A stretch of 35,381 nucleotides of DNA from Thermoplasmatota archaeon (GCA_016930135.1 JAFGHM010000027.1:1-35381), one strand, 5' to 3'; positions 8,117 through 16,745 are shown, numbered from the stretch's first letter. The notes: a model not told the origin generated them from the sequence alone. Numbers and translations: made by a program.

Positions 8117-10161
8117 CGCCTCGTGGAGCGCCGTCCCTCTGTCTCCGAGTGCACGGGTTTGAGCGCGGAATGGAGGACCTCGACCAGATCCATCACGCGG
8201 ACTGCGCTTGAGCCCTCCTGGCAATCCCGAAGATTCTGGACGCACCAGGGGCATGCGGTGACGAGCGTGTCCGCACCCGCCGCCTTCGCCAGGGCCAATC
8301 TGTCCCGGCCGATCTCCGCAGCCAGTGACGGGTAGGCGCTCTTGACCCCTGAGCCGGATCCGCAGCAGGCGCTCAGCTCACGTGTTCGTTCCATCTCCGT
8401 GACCCGAGCTCCGGTGGCGGTCTCGAGCAGCCTCCTCGGAGGATCGTACACCCCGAGCGCGCGTCCCAGATCGCAGGGGTCGTGATAGACGACTCGGCCC
8501 AGGCCGTCGAAGGGCGCGAGAGCCGACGGGGGCAAGTGCTCATCCAGGAACTGGGAGATGTGCTGTATCTTGACGCCGTACTTCTCAACGAGATCGGTGT
8601 AGTGGTTCAATGCCGAGGCGCATCCGGGACACGAGGTCACGACCGTCCTCGCACCTGCTCTCTGGAAGTCGGACAAACACTCTTCGGCCTTCTGCCTGGC
8701 CAGGTTCTCCTCCCCGAGCTTCCTGACAGTGGATCCGCAGCACTTCTCAGACGGGCCGAGGTACGCCGGATCGGTCCCACATGCGCGCAGAAGCCCCACG
8801 GTCCGTGCAGCGTTCTCAGGCATCACAAGGGATGTCGAGCAGCCCGCGAAGAAGACCAGCTCTCCCTTGGGCCTTAGTCCGAGCCCCTCGGACCACTTGG
8901 CCTTGGCGCGCTTCGGCGCCTGCCACGGATTGTCGTAGTTCCTGACGCTGGCCACGATCGCTGCCCGCTCGGGCGAGATGTCCTTTTTTAACATCCGAAA
9001 CTCATTCTTTATAGATGATAATCCCTTTTTGGTGTCAATGCTGGCGGGGCAGACCTCCGCGCACGACCCGCACGACGTGCAGAGGTACAGGCCTGCATCC
9101 AAGGATTCGTCCAGCTTGCCCCTCGAGCCTGCGAGGTAGACCCCCTGCCCTCCCTTGTGCCCGGCCGGTCCGAACTCCGGCCCGAGGACATTGTAAACGG
9201 GGCAGTGCAATAGGCACATTCCGCAGCCTATGCAGTACTGGGCCTCTTTGTCATCGGCCGAGAGCCTGCCATCGTCGACGAAGACGATGACCACCTCCTT
9301 GGGGCCGTGCATCCCTCTGTGCAACTGCTTCTCTATGTCAGCCGTGTAGCTCGGGCCCGTTATGACGTTGATGTATGAGCTGACGATCTTGCCCGTTGAG
9401 AGGTACGTCTGCAGCTTCACGACGTTCATGGCGTCTTCCAGGCTGGGGACGACCTTGTCGGGGGTCGTGACGACTATGTGCTTGTCCGGCCTCATCGCGC
9501 ACATGGCCGCGTTGCCCTCGTTGTGGACGACCACGACCGCGCCCTCGCATGCCGTTATCGCGTTAGTGCCCGTGATGCCCACCCTTGCCTTGGAGAGGAA
9601 TCCGGCGATCTCGTCGCGCATCAGACTGGTCAGCTCTTTCGGACCGTCCGAGACCCTCTTCCCAAAGTGCTCGCTGAACAGGCCGGCTATCTGTCCTCTC
9701 GTGAGATGGCATGCTGGGCCTGTGGGATGTGCAGCCTCGCAACCCGCGAGCTGTATTATCCTGTCCCCGAGGTCTGTCTCGACCACGTCGATGCCCCCTT
9801 CCGCGAGCCTCTCCGCAAGATGGAGCTCCTTGGTCACATTGGATTTCGACTTGACGACGAAGTCTTGACCTTCGAGTTCTCTGCTCACAGCACGGATTGC
9901 GTCCTCGGCGGTCTTCGCCACTATGACCCTGAAGCCGTTGTCATGTAACGTCGCCAGGGCCTGGCAGAAGAGCTCGTCGTTGCCGACCGAGGATTCCTTG
10001 ATCTTCCTCAGCCTGTCCTTCCTAGAGTCTATGTCGGGTATCCGGTGCGCGTTCTCTCGCTGCCTGTCCAGGATGGTCCTGAAGGACCGGCGCATCCCGT
10101 CGAGGGCCGACCTGTCCTTGGTCGCACTGTCGATGCGTGCCCTCGTTCTCTGCTCGGTCAT
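8113..10161 (-). CDS. LUD-ferredoxin-CCG fusion (LutB/LutA-like iron-sulfur oxidoreductase)
   Basis: A 682-aa fused cytosolic protein in three parts. Residues ~65-295 form a LUD (lactate-utilisation) domain. Two [4Fe-4S] motifs follow: C310-C313-C316-C320-P and C361-C364-C367-C371-P. Two CCG domains come last: C441...C474-C475...C511-C514 and C563...C599-C600...C637-C640. In bacteria, LutB has the LUD plus ferredoxin part and LutA the CCG part; here they are one chain. CCG domains also bind the active-site cluster in heterodisulfide reductase HdrB/HdrD. A role oxidising a 2-hydroxyacid, or in thiol-disulfide electron transfer, is plausible; neither flavin nor membrane segment is visible. It follows the unknown 10193-10567 gene by 31 bp and is probably co-transcribed. 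A 60-residue basic extension precedes the LUD domain. Confidence 0.9.
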   Translation of the reverse strand: MTEQRTRARIDSATKDRSALDGMRRSFRTILDRQRENAHRIPDIDSRKDRLRKIKESSVGNDELFCQALATLHDNGFRVIVAKTAEDAIRAVSRELEGQDFVVKSKSNVTKELHLAERLAEGGIDVVETDLGDRIIQLAGCEAAHPTGPACHLTRGQIAGLFSEHFGKRVSDGPKELTSLMRDEIAGFLSKARVGITGTNAITACEGAVVVVHNEGNAAMCAMRPDKHIVVTTPDKVVPSLEDAMNVVKLQTYLSTGKIVSSYINVITGPSYTADIEKQLHRGMHGPKEVVIVFVDDGRLSADDKEAQYCIGCGMCLLHCPVYNVLGPEFGPAGHKGGQGVYLAGSRGKLDESLDAGLYLCTSCGSCAEVCPASIDTKKGLSSIKNEFRMLKKDISPERAAIVASVRNYDNPWQAPKRAKAKWSEGLGLRPKGELVFFAGCSTSLVMPENAARTVGLLRACGTDPAYLGPSEKCCGSTVRKLGEENLARQKAEECLSDFQRAGARTVVTSCPGCASALNHYTDLVEKYGVKIQHISQFLDEHLPPSALAPFDGLGRVVYHDPCDLGRALGVYDPPRRLLETATGARVTEMERTRELSACCGSGSGVKSAYPSLAAEIGRDRLALAKAAGADTLVTACPWCVQNLRDCQEGSSAVRVMDLVEVLHSALKPVHSETEGRRSTRR

Positions 10162-10192
10162 GCTCCCCGTCCCTGGAACAGTCAGGCGCCCG

Positions 10193-10567
10193 TCACTCCT
10201 GTGCGCACCTGAGCTTGTCGTACTCGACGGTGTGAGGCACCCCTGCCTTCTTGAGGATCTTGCTGAGACGCTCTGTTATCCTCACGATCTCGGCAGTCTT
10301 GGAATCGGCGCGGATATAGAACTGCTTCCTGCCACTTGTGATCGGGAACACCATCTTGAACCTTCCACGCCTGTTGTAGCCTTCGGGCTTCCTGTTCTTT
10401 TCGATGTCCATCAGGTTGATCCTGAAGAACATCTGGAGGATCTCATCCTCGTCCGGCATTTGGTCCGTCTCGTCGAGGAAGACCACGAGCATCTCCTCCA
10501 TGCACTTGGATAGGTCCTTCCACCTGAACCTATCCTTGAAAATGATGTGGCCTGAGTCCGCTCTCAT
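10193..10567 (-). CDS. Unrecognised conserved-looking small protein, first gene with the LUD fusion
   Basis: A 124-aa soluble protein with no membrane segment and no Cys or His metal motif. The composition is balanced, with alternating charged and hydrophobic residues and a basic centre (KNRKPEGYNRRGRFK, about residues 57-71). The GRFKMVFPIT and KQFYIRADSKTAEIVRI segments look like beta strands followed by a C-terminal helix. I do not recognise the family. A TATA box at 10594-10600 lies about 29 bp before the ATG, so the transcript is probably leaderless. Position suggests co-transcription with the LUD-FeS gene 31 bp downstream; whether they act together is unknown. Confidence 0.75.
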   Translation of the reverse strand: MRADSGHIIFKDRFRWKDLSKCMEEMLVVFLDETDQMPDEDEILQMFFRINLMDIEKNRKPEGYNRRGRFKMVFPITSGRKQFYIRADSKTAEIVRITERLSKILKKAGVPHTVEYDKLRCAQE

Positions 10568-10593
10568 TGCGGGCGTTCCGATTGGCTACCGCG

Positions 10594-10600
10594 TATATAA
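10594..10600 (-). promoter_or_regulatory. TATA box of the 124-aa gene / LUD operon
   Basis: TTATATA on the minus strand, about 29 bp before ATG 10567. Between this and the opposite TATA element for thiDN lie TGCCA (10607-10611) and TGGCA (10632-10636), a loose inverted repeat that could be a shared operator. Confidence 0.55.
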
Positions 10601-10643
10601 CCCTAATGCCAGTGCGCATCTGAAGACGCGTTGGCACAAGTCA

Positions 10644-10649
10644 TTTATC
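10644..10649 (+). promoter_or_regulatory. TATA element of the thiDN gene
   Basis: TTTATC is centred about 26 bp before ATG 10673. This predicts a leaderless thiDN transcript and argues against the longer frame opening at 10631, which would include the promoter. Confidence 0.5.
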
Positions 10650-10672
10650 GGCATTACTCCATTGTGAGAGCC

Positions 10673-11998
10673 ATGGCCAATGCGCTGACAATCGCCGGTT
10701 CGGATTCGGTCGGCGGGGCTGGCCTCCAGGCTGACCTCAAGGCGTTCGAGGCCGTCGGGGTCCACGGGTGCAGCGTCGTGACGGCGATCACCTCCCAGAA
10801 CACCCAGGGAGTGTCGTCGATCTTCCCAGTGCCCGCTTCAGAGGTCGCGAGCCAGCTCAGGTCGGTGCTCGAGGACGTTGAGGTCGACGCCGTGAAGATG
10901 GGCATGCTTTTCAGCCCGGGCATAGTGAAGACGGTGGCTGGGATGCTCAAGAGGTCAAGGGCGCCGATAGTGGTCGACCCGGTCCTCGCTTCGACGACCG
11001 GAAGCAGTCTGCACGCGGAAGGGTTCGTCGACGCCCTCGTCACCCGTATGATGCCTTTGGCCACTCTTGTCACACCCAACATTCCAGAGGCCACGAGGCT
11101 CTCGGGAGTCAAGGTCAAGGACGAGAGATCAGCGAAGGCTGCGGGGCGAGAGATTCTCGAGTTTGGACCGAAGGCCGTGCTCGTCAAGGGAGGGCACCTT
11201 AGGGGATCCGAGGCGGCGGACTATCTGATTGATGGGAAGAGAACCGTCAAGATATCCTCCCCCAGGATCGAGACTGAGATTCATGGCACGGGGTGCGCCT
11301 TCGCATCGATGATCGCTGGTGGCCTCGCGCTCGGGCTGGGGCTCGAGGACGCAGTCAGAAAGGCGAAGGGCATGATGTTCAAGGCGATCCTTGCCAGAGA
11401 GACAGTTGGCGTCGGAGTCCCCTGCGCCAACCCGCTCGCAGTGCTGAGGATCGAGGCAGGCAAGCCGCAGATGCTGGAGGAGCTGGAAAGGGCTGGCAGA
11501 ATCCTCGAATCGCTAATGGACAGCCAGCTTCTGCCTGAGGTCGGCTCCAACATGGGCTATGCCGTTCTGGGCGCGCTCGACGAGGGGGAAGTCGCGGCCT
11601 TCGACGGCCGAATCACTCGCGTTGGAACCAATGCCAGGAAGGTCGGATGCGCCAGGTTCGGCGTCTCCAAGCACGTCGCAAGGATAGTGCTCGCCGCGTC
11701 CTCACACGACCCTGAGACACGCTGTGCCCTCAACATCAAGTACTCAGAGGCGAACCTCGCCGCATGCAGGAAGGCGAGGTTGCGCGTGTCCACGTTCGAC
11801 AGGACGAAGGAGCCGAAGGGCGTCTCGTCGATGACCTGGGGCGTGCACAAGGCGATAGAGGGTCGTGCTGAGGTCCCGGACATCATATTCGACGAGGGAG
11901 GAAGGGGCAAGGAGCCGATGATCCGAGTCCTTGGGAAGGATCCCCAGGAAGTCGTCTCCAAGCTCAGAATGATCATACAACGCGTCCCGGCGAGGTGA
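10673..11998 (+). CDS. thiDN: Bifunctional HMP/HMP-P kinase and thiamine-phosphate synthase (ThiD-ThiN)
   Basis: A 441-aa fusion for thiamine synthesis. The N-terminal ribokinase-fold ThiD domain (about 1-255) begins ALTIAGSDSVGGAGLQAD and has the catalytic anion-hole loop HGTGC at 204-208. It phosphorylates hydroxymethylpyrimidine and its monophosphate. The C-terminal ThiN domain (about 270-440) joins HMP-PP to the thiazole phosphate. ThiN replaces bacterial ThiE in many archaea; it is recognised here by GSNMGYA, RVGTNARKVG and MTWGVHKAIE. I chose ATG 10673, just after the TATA element, over earlier in-frame starts; GTG 10664 is an alternative. No TPP riboswitch is visible and there is little room for one. 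The GT4 gene follows after 4 bp. Confidence 0.95.
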   Translation: MANALTIAGSDSVGGAGLQADLKAFEAVGVHGCSVVTAITSQNTQGVSSIFPVPASEVASQLRSVLEDVEVDAVKMGMLFSPGIVKTVAGMLKRSRAPIVVDPVLASTTGSSLHAEGFVDALVTRMMPLATLVTPNIPEATRLSGVKVKDERSAKAAGREILEFGPKAVLVKGGHLRGSEAADYLIDGKRTVKISSPRIETEIHGTGCAFASMIAGGLALGLGLEDAVRKAKGMMFKAILARETVGVGVPCANPLAVLRIEAGKPQMLEELERAGRILESLMDSQLLPEVGSNMGYAVLGALDEGEVAAFDGRITRVGTNARKVGCARFGVSKHVARIVLAASSHDPETRCALNIKYSEANLAACRKARLRVSTFDRTKEPKGVSSMTWGVHKAIEGRAEVPDIIFDEGGRGKEPMIRVLGKDPQEVVSKLRMIIQRVPAR

Positions 11999-12002
11999 CT
12001 GC

Positions 12003-13157
12003 TTGAAGATAGCCATGTTCGCAGACTCTTTCCATCCCACAGTCGACGGGGCGGTCGTAGCGATGGAGACTGTCTCGAGCGGGTTGGAGCGGCGAGGACA
12101 CGAAGTCGTCATGGTCGCACCTGACCCCGGACGGCAGATGGACTACCGCAGGAAGGTCCACTATCTTCCCGCTCGCGAGTTCAAGAGCTACCCTGGATAC
12201 CGGGTCGTCCTGTCGCCTTCCGACATGCTGGAGTTCATACGCTCGGAGAAGATCGACATCATCCACTGCCACGGACTCGCATCGATGGCTATACTGAGCC
12301 TCACTGCGTCAAGGGCACTGAAGATCCCTCACGTGCTGACGTTCCACACGATGGCCAACGAGGCGATCAAGTACTACTCCCCGGTGCCAATACCCAGAGA
12401 GATCATGGAGAGGCTGGTTTGGATATACCTCAGGAACCTGCTGAAACGGCCGGAGGTCGTGATAGCGCCCTCGGCCCCTATCAAGGAGGAACTCCTGGGG
12501 AACGGAGTCGCAATGAAGTCGTGCGAGGTCGTTCCCACGGGAGTGGACTGCACACGCTATCATCCGGACAAGTACGACAAGTCGTTCCTCGGCACGTTCG
12601 GTCTTGATGGCAAGACCGTCCTCCTGCATGTGGGGAGGCTGTCGCTGGAGAAGCGGCTGGACATAGGCCTCAAGGCGATAGCCGAGCTCGCGCCCAGGTT
12701 GCCCGACCTCAGATTGCTCGTCGTGGGCAGGGGGCCGGCCGCAGAGCACTACAAGGGCCTCGCACGCGACCTGGGCATCTCGGACAGGGTCGTCTTCGCA
12801 GGTTTTCTCCCGGACGACGAGCTTCCGAAGGCCTACGCAAGCGTAGATGCTCTGTTGCTCGCCTCGACCTTCGAGACGCAGGGCCTCGTAGTCCTGGAGG
12901 CACTCGCATCAGGGACGCCGGTGGTTGGAATGAGATACCGTGCGATCCCTGAGTTCGTGACCGAGGGCAAGAACGGCTGTCTGTTCGATGAGGAATCGTG
13001 CGCCGAGGCGATCCTGAGATGCCTTGCACGTGCAGAGACCATGAAGATCAACGCAGTTTCAACCGCGAGAGAGTACTCGGTGGACGCCTGCACGGCGCAG
13101 CTGGAGAAGGCGTACGAGAAGGCGGGGAAGATACTCTCTGAGCTGCTCAGGGCCTGA
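12003..13157 (+). CDS. GT4-family glycosyltransferase
   Basis: A 384-aa GT-B fold transferase. The N-terminal acceptor domain starts KIAMFADSFHPTVDGA. The nucleotide-sugar domain has VGRLSLEKRLD, VGRGP and the E-x7-E motif in ETQGLVVLE, followed by ALASGTPVVG. These fit GT4 mannosyl- or glucosyltransferases that act on lipid acceptors at the membrane face (PimA/PimB-like or diacylglycerol glucosyltransferase). No membrane segment is seen, so binding would be peripheral. The start is TTG, 4 bp after thiDN, so transcription is shared although the functions differ. A link to the nearby GT-C-like and PAP2 genes in glycolipid or glycan assembly is inference. Confidence 0.92.
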   Translation: MKIAMFADSFHPTVDGAVVAMETVSSGLERRGHEVVMVAPDPGRQMDYRRKVHYLPAREFKSYPGYRVVLSPSDMLEFIRSEKIDIIHCHGLASMAILSLTASRALKIPHVLTFHTMANEAIKYYSPVPIPREIMERLVWIYLRNLLKRPEVVIAPSAPIKEELLGNGVAMKSCEVVPTGVDCTRYHPDKYDKSFLGTFGLDGKTVLLHVGRLSLEKRLDIGLKAIAELAPRLPDLRLLVVGRGPAAEHYKGLARDLGISDRVVFAGFLPDDELPKAYASVDALLLASTFETQGLVVLEALASGTPVVGMRYRAIPEFVTEGKNGCLFDEESCAEAILRCLARAETMKINAVSTAREYSVDACTAQLEKAYEKAGKILSELLRA

Positions 13158-13166
13158 GGCAGCCCG

Positions 13167-14300
13167 CTATCTCGGTCCGGCCCCGGCGCTGTCGTCCTCC
13201 TTCGCGGACGGCGAGGACGATCGAACAGTCTTGCTCGGTAGCCCAGCCTTCCTTCTATCGGCGAGTTCCCTGAGCCTCAGCGAGAGGAACAGCCCCGCGA
13301 CGGTGAGGGTGCCCAGGCTGCTCTTCACGGACACGAGCAGGAAGGCGACCATGACGAGCATGATCCTGTCGTACAGGTCCGGCATCCACATGCTCCCCAC
13401 GAGAGCTATTGCCACCACGGCCACTGCGATGTATGAGAAGTAGTCGCTCTCTGAGGCGATCTCGGCCAGGACGGTCCCCCCATACGACGTCCCCACCCTC
13501 GCCTCATCGCTCGTGTGGAAGAAGACCGCCGAGTCCATTACATTGGCGAATCCGAATGGCATGATGATGGCGAAGGCGATTGCGGCCGCCGCGCCCGATG
13601 CGACAACGGCGCTGCCGGTCCTCATCCAGTCCTTCTGCGTGAGCCCCCTCTGGAGCTCGAACAGGACCATAACTGCCAGAGGTACCACCGCGTACGCCTT
13701 GGTGAGGGCGGCGAGCGACATGAGCAGAATCCCCGTCACCGCTGGGAACCTCCCGAGGCGAGTGTAGGCGAACACGGAGAGGACCATGAGAAGCAGCGTG
13801 AGGGATGCGTTGTCGAACGAGTAGAAGAGCATCACCACACCTGCGAACGGAACATAGGACAACCATCGAATCCTCAGAAGGCTCTGCAGAAGGTACAAGG
13901 CGAGGCCCGAGAAGAAGAGATTGACAGCGACGAACCATACGGGCGACCCGAGGTTTCCGAGCAGATACCTCCCACCCGAGTAGACCAGCAGGTCCAGCGG
14001 TAGGTAGTTGTATGTTCCCATGGTCCAGGTGGTGTTCTCGTCGTACTTCTCCTTGAACCGAGGCACAACGGGCTCCCTGTACGGGTTGACGCCCTCCTCG
14101 ACAGCCGCCGCACCGCCCTCCACAGCTTCGTCTATATCGTGTATCTCATCGAGATAGCCGAAGTTGGTCACGAACGCAGCTGAGAACACAAGAAAGACGG
14201 CCCATAGAAACGCCGCCACCCAGACGCGGTGCTTCCTGAGGATGTCCACCAGCTTCGAGATGCCTTTGAGGCGAACGTTCCAGAGCCATAGGATGACCAT
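13167..14300 (-). CDS. Multi-pass membrane glycosyltransferase (GT-C / GT87-like)
   Basis: A protein of at least 377 aa with roughly eight to ten hydrophobic helices. The first extracytoplasmic loop contains GYLDEIHDIDEAV and GVNPYREP, resembling the acidic motif and the 'G-x-(N)PY' of polyprenyl-phosphate-sugar-dependent GT-C transferases. The C-terminal ~45 residues are polar and cytosolic. It probably transfers a sugar from a dolichyl-phosphate donor outside the membrane (inference). The start is uncertain. ATG 14300 has no Shine-Dalgarno, but the same frame extends 12 codons upstream to a CTG at 14336, directly after a stop codon and 8 nt after GGAGG. The added residues are hydrophobic and continue the first helix. 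It converges on the GT4 gene with 9 bp between stops. Confidence 0.82.
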   Translation of the reverse strand: MVILWLWNVRLKGISKLVDILRKHRVWVAAFLWAVFLVFSAAFVTNFGYLDEIHDIDEAVEGGAAAVEEGVNPYREPVVPRFKEKYDENTTWTMGTYNYLPLDLLVYSGGRYLLGNLGSPVWFVAVNLFFSGLALYLLQSLLRIRWLSYVPFAGVVMLFYSFDNASLTLLLMVLSVFAYTRLGRFPAVTGILLMSLAALTKAYAVVPLAVMVLFELQRGLTQKDWMRTGSAVVASGAAAAIAFAIIMPFGFANVMDSAVFFHTSDEARVGTSYGGTVLAEIASESDYFSYIAVAVVAIALVGSMWMPDLYDRIMLVMVAFLLVSVKSSLGTLTVAGLFLSLRLRELADRRKAGLPSKTVRSSSPSAKEDDSAGAGPR

Positions 14301-14441
14301 GAACCCGAGGATGCCGTTGTAGAACGGGTCGATCAGTCATGCCACCTCCCAGACACATAGCCTCAGGAGCCTCGGCCTTGTGCCCATGCCCGACGCTACA
14401 GACATGAGCACACAGGTCAGCCAATTGGCAACAATAGGAGC

Positions 14442-14449
14442 GTATAAAG
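14442..14449. promoter_or_regulatory. TATA-like element in the GT-C / PAP2 divergent spacer
   Basis: GTATAAAG on the plus strand (CTTTATAC on the minus). In the minus direction it could serve the membrane glycosyltransferase with a leader of about 80 nt. PAP2 probably uses AGTATTTC near 14532 instead, closer to its GGAGG at 14562-14566. Confidence 0.35.
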
Positions 14450-14572
14450 AGGTTTGCCAAGCTTCCATTCGGAGCGAGCCAGGGCGGACCAGCTCACAGG
14501 CTTCTCCGGCTCCGACACCTCGGCCTAGGAAAGTATTTCTATCGTCACAGCCGATGCAATCGGAGGGACAGG

Positions 14573-15469
14573 ATGGATCTATCCTACACTGCCTTCCTCG
14601 CGGTCTTCTTTCTCAGTCTCGTCGGTGCCATCGTAGTCGGGATCCTGATAACCGTGAGGTGGAGGAACCTGTTCGTGATGAAGGCACTCATGTCATTCAG
14701 GTACAACGTCCTGTACGTCGTGCTGATCCTGCTCTTCCCTATTGTGGTCAAGGTGATCGAGTACCTTCAGGGGAGGATATCTGACCCGACTAGCAGGTTC
14801 GACGAGGTCGTCTACACGAACTGGATATTCAGCCTAAGCGGTGGGACGATAAGGGTCCTGCAGGACAGGCTGAACAGCCGACTTCTGGCGGACCTGTTCA
14901 TAGTCGTGTACGTCTGGCTTTTCGCTTATGTCACCGCGTTCCCTTCGGTGCTGCTCTTCGCGAAGGACGACCGGGCCACGATGAGGAGGTACGCGATCGC
15001 AATGCTGTTCAACGGTCTGATACTCACCCCCTTCTACGCCTTCTTTCCGGTCAGCGTGACGAGCTCGCACCCGGAGTCCGGCATGACCCCCCTGCTCTAC
15101 ATAAGCGTCGACTGGGGCAGGATGGTGCTCAGCATAGACCCCCTCGACAACGACTTCCCGAGCGGGCATGTCAGCCTTTCGGTGACTACCTTCCTTGTCT
15201 TCGCGCTCGCTGGGTTCCGGTACAGGAGGGTTGCATACTTCTTCGGAATCGCGACAATCGCCATCATCTTCTCCGTGCTCTATCTCGGGATACACTGGCC
15301 GCCCGACGTCTTTGCCGGGTTCCTCGTGGGAGTGGCCGCGACGATGCTCTCCGGGGTGGATAGGATCCAGATGACTATCGACAGGTATGTCAGACTGGTC
15401 TCCGAGAGGCTGCTCGGCATCAGAGCTGATGAGGAGCCCAAACCTACGCAGGCAGAACGGTCAGGATAG
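14573..15469 (+). CDS. PAP2-superfamily membrane phosphatase / phosphotransferase
   Basis: A 298-aa integral membrane protein with about seven helices. Two of the three PAP2 motifs are clear: FPSGH at 195-199 (catalytic His199), and YLGIHWPPD ending in Asp245 with nucleophile His241. The first motif (K-x6-RP) is not obvious, which is common in the inositol-phosphotransferase/AUR1-like branch. Likely substrates are polyprenyl (pyro)phosphates or phosphatidic acid-type lipids outside the membrane. ATG 14573 has GGAGG six bases upstream. The 3' end overlaps the convergent FKBP gene by 26 bp. Next to two glycosyltransferases, it could recycle the lipid carrier (inference). Confidence 0.88.
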   Translation: MDLSYTAFLAVFFLSLVGAIVVGILITVRWRNLFVMKALMSFRYNVLYVVLILLFPIVVKVIEYLQGRISDPTSRFDEVVYTNWIFSLSGGTIRVLQDRLNSRLLADLFIVVYVWLFAYVTAFPSVLLFAKDDRATMRRYAIAMLFNGLILTPFYAFFPVSVTSSHPESGMTPLLYISVDWGRMVLSIDPLDNDFPSGHVSLSVTTFLVFALAGFRYRRVAYFFGIATIAIIFSVLYLGIHWPPDVFAGFLVGVAATMLSGVDRIQMTIDRYVRLVSERLLGIRADEEPKPTQAERSG

Positions 15470-16388
15470 TGATCTCGAAGAACAGGTCTCGCCCGCTAAT
15501 CTCTGCGTTGTACCCGGTCGTAGCGTCGCTCTTATGGACCTGGAATGTCTCGTTTGCCTCGTCGAAGTCCCAAAGCACGAACGTGTTGCCGTCCGCATCC
15601 GTTCCCTTGACATTGTACACATCAGACGAGGTTATGAGATGCCGGACCGTGACTGTCCCCTCCCCTCCGTTCGCGAGGGGGTCGTGCGCCTCGACCCTGA
15701 CATACCAGCCTGCTGGGTCGGTGCCGGATTCAGGGTCGCCGAACGGAGTCACAACCTGGCCTACGACCGGCTCGTGCCTGACTGTGACATAACCTCCGGA
15801 GACGCTGATCACCCTCACATTCCACTCCCAAAGATAGTGCGGCACTACCCGCATAGGTATGGGCTCTATGGCGAAGTAGCCTCGGAAGCTGGCCTCGGAC
15901 ATCGTCTCGGTGGCTGGGATGACCTGATTGAGATCGACGGTCATCAGCCGGTCCGGATCTATCGCGTATCCGTCCTCGGCCTCGACCGTTACCGTCTTCA
16001 CCTGCCCCGGATACATCCCCAAGACCCCGAGCGCGAAGCCCTTTATGGTCCCGCCAGGGCCGTAGAGACCTGCCGTCATGAGGAACGACTCGTAGGAGTC
16101 GTTGGACCTGCGAGTGAATGTGAGCGACTTCGGGTAGATGACGTCATCATAAGCGACCTCGAGAAGACTGGTGTCGAACACGCGTCCGTCAGCCAGCCTG
16201 CCGATGTAGTTCATAGTGACCGTGTCCCCGGAGGCGATTGCCCTCAGTTCCTGCGACTCCGAGACGAGGCTGCGCTCGTAGAGCACATAGCCTACTGCGG
16301 CGACTGACAGGATGATCGCGGCAACAAGGATCGCCATGATAATCTTCTGAGGGTCTCTCTGCTTGCTCGGCTTCGGGGCGCTCTCCAT
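15444..16388 (-). CDS. Membrane-anchored FKBP-type peptidyl-prolyl isomerase
   Basis: A 314-aa protein with a short cytosolic N-terminus, one membrane anchor at about residues 17-37, and an extracytoplasmic FKBP domain. The FKBP signature DTVTMNYIGRLADGRVFDTS and the GTIKGFALGVLGMYPGQVKTV segment are present. The sequence DGYAIDPDRLMTV to VRHEPVVGQVVTPFG matches the insert and second half of SlyD-like archaeal FKBPs. A further ~95 residues after the FKBP core, starting near PAGWYVRVEAHDP, have no assignment. It would help fold secreted proteins and may act as a chaperone. TATA-like CATATAAA (16421-16428) predicts a very short leader. Confidence 0.88.
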   Translation of the reverse strand: MESAPKPSKQRDPQKIIMAILVAAIILSVAAVGYVLYERSLVSESQELRAIASGDTVTMNYIGRLADGRVFDTSLLEVAYDDVIYPKSLTFTRRSNDSYESFLMTAGLYGPGGTIKGFALGVLGMYPGQVKTVTVEAEDGYAIDPDRLMTVDLNQVIPATETMSEASFRGYFAIEPIPMRVVPHYLWEWNVRVISVSGGYVTVRHEPVVGQVVTPFGDPESGTDPAGWYVRVEAHDPLANGGEGTVTVRHLITSSDVYNVKGTDADGNTFVLWDFDEANETFQVHKSDATTGYNAEISGRDLFFEITILTVLPA

Positions 16389-16463
16389 CCGGATTCCAGG
16401 GCGCGGTTATAGAGTGGGCTCATATAAAGATTGCCGCCAAGAACGTGGAGCCAGGACTCCGTC

Positions 16464-16745
16464 CTATCCCCCGGACACCGGAGGGAAGAGAGCCACATCG
16501 TCGCCCTCGTTGAGACGCAGATGGCGACCTCCTGCCAACTGCGCATTCCTACCGTTGACAAGAACCACGAGCCTGTTCTCGCCGCCGCTCGCCCGAGACA
16601 ACATCTCGCTCATCTTGCGGCCGAACCGCTGGCCCAGCGATTCGAGGAGCTCTTCCATGCTCGATGCCTCCAGCTCGACCTCGGAGGCTCCGGCGGCCTC
16701 CCGGACGGTCGCGAACATTCGCACCTTGATCCTGGCCATGACCAT
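16464..16745 (-). CDS. MoaD/ThiS-like ubiquitin-fold protein (SAMP-like), C-terminal Gly-Gly
   Basis: A 93-aa beta-grasp protein. It begins ARIKVRMFATVREAAGASEVEL and ends DDVALFPPVSGG. The exposed C-terminal Gly-Gly is the site adenylated and thiolated by an E1-like enzyme. Such proteins donate sulfur to molybdopterin or tRNA, or are conjugated to Lys as archaeal SAMPs. No MoaE, E1 or ThiF gene is in the window, so the choice is open. TATA element GTTTTATA (16768-16775) lies 26 bp before ATG 16745, giving a leaderless transcript; ATG 16739 is a possible alternative. Confidence 0.9.
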   Translation of the reverse strand: MVMARIKVRMFATVREAAGASEVELEASSMEELLESLGQRFGRKMSEMLSRASGGENRLVVLVNGRNAQLAGGRHLRLNEGDDVALFPPVSGG

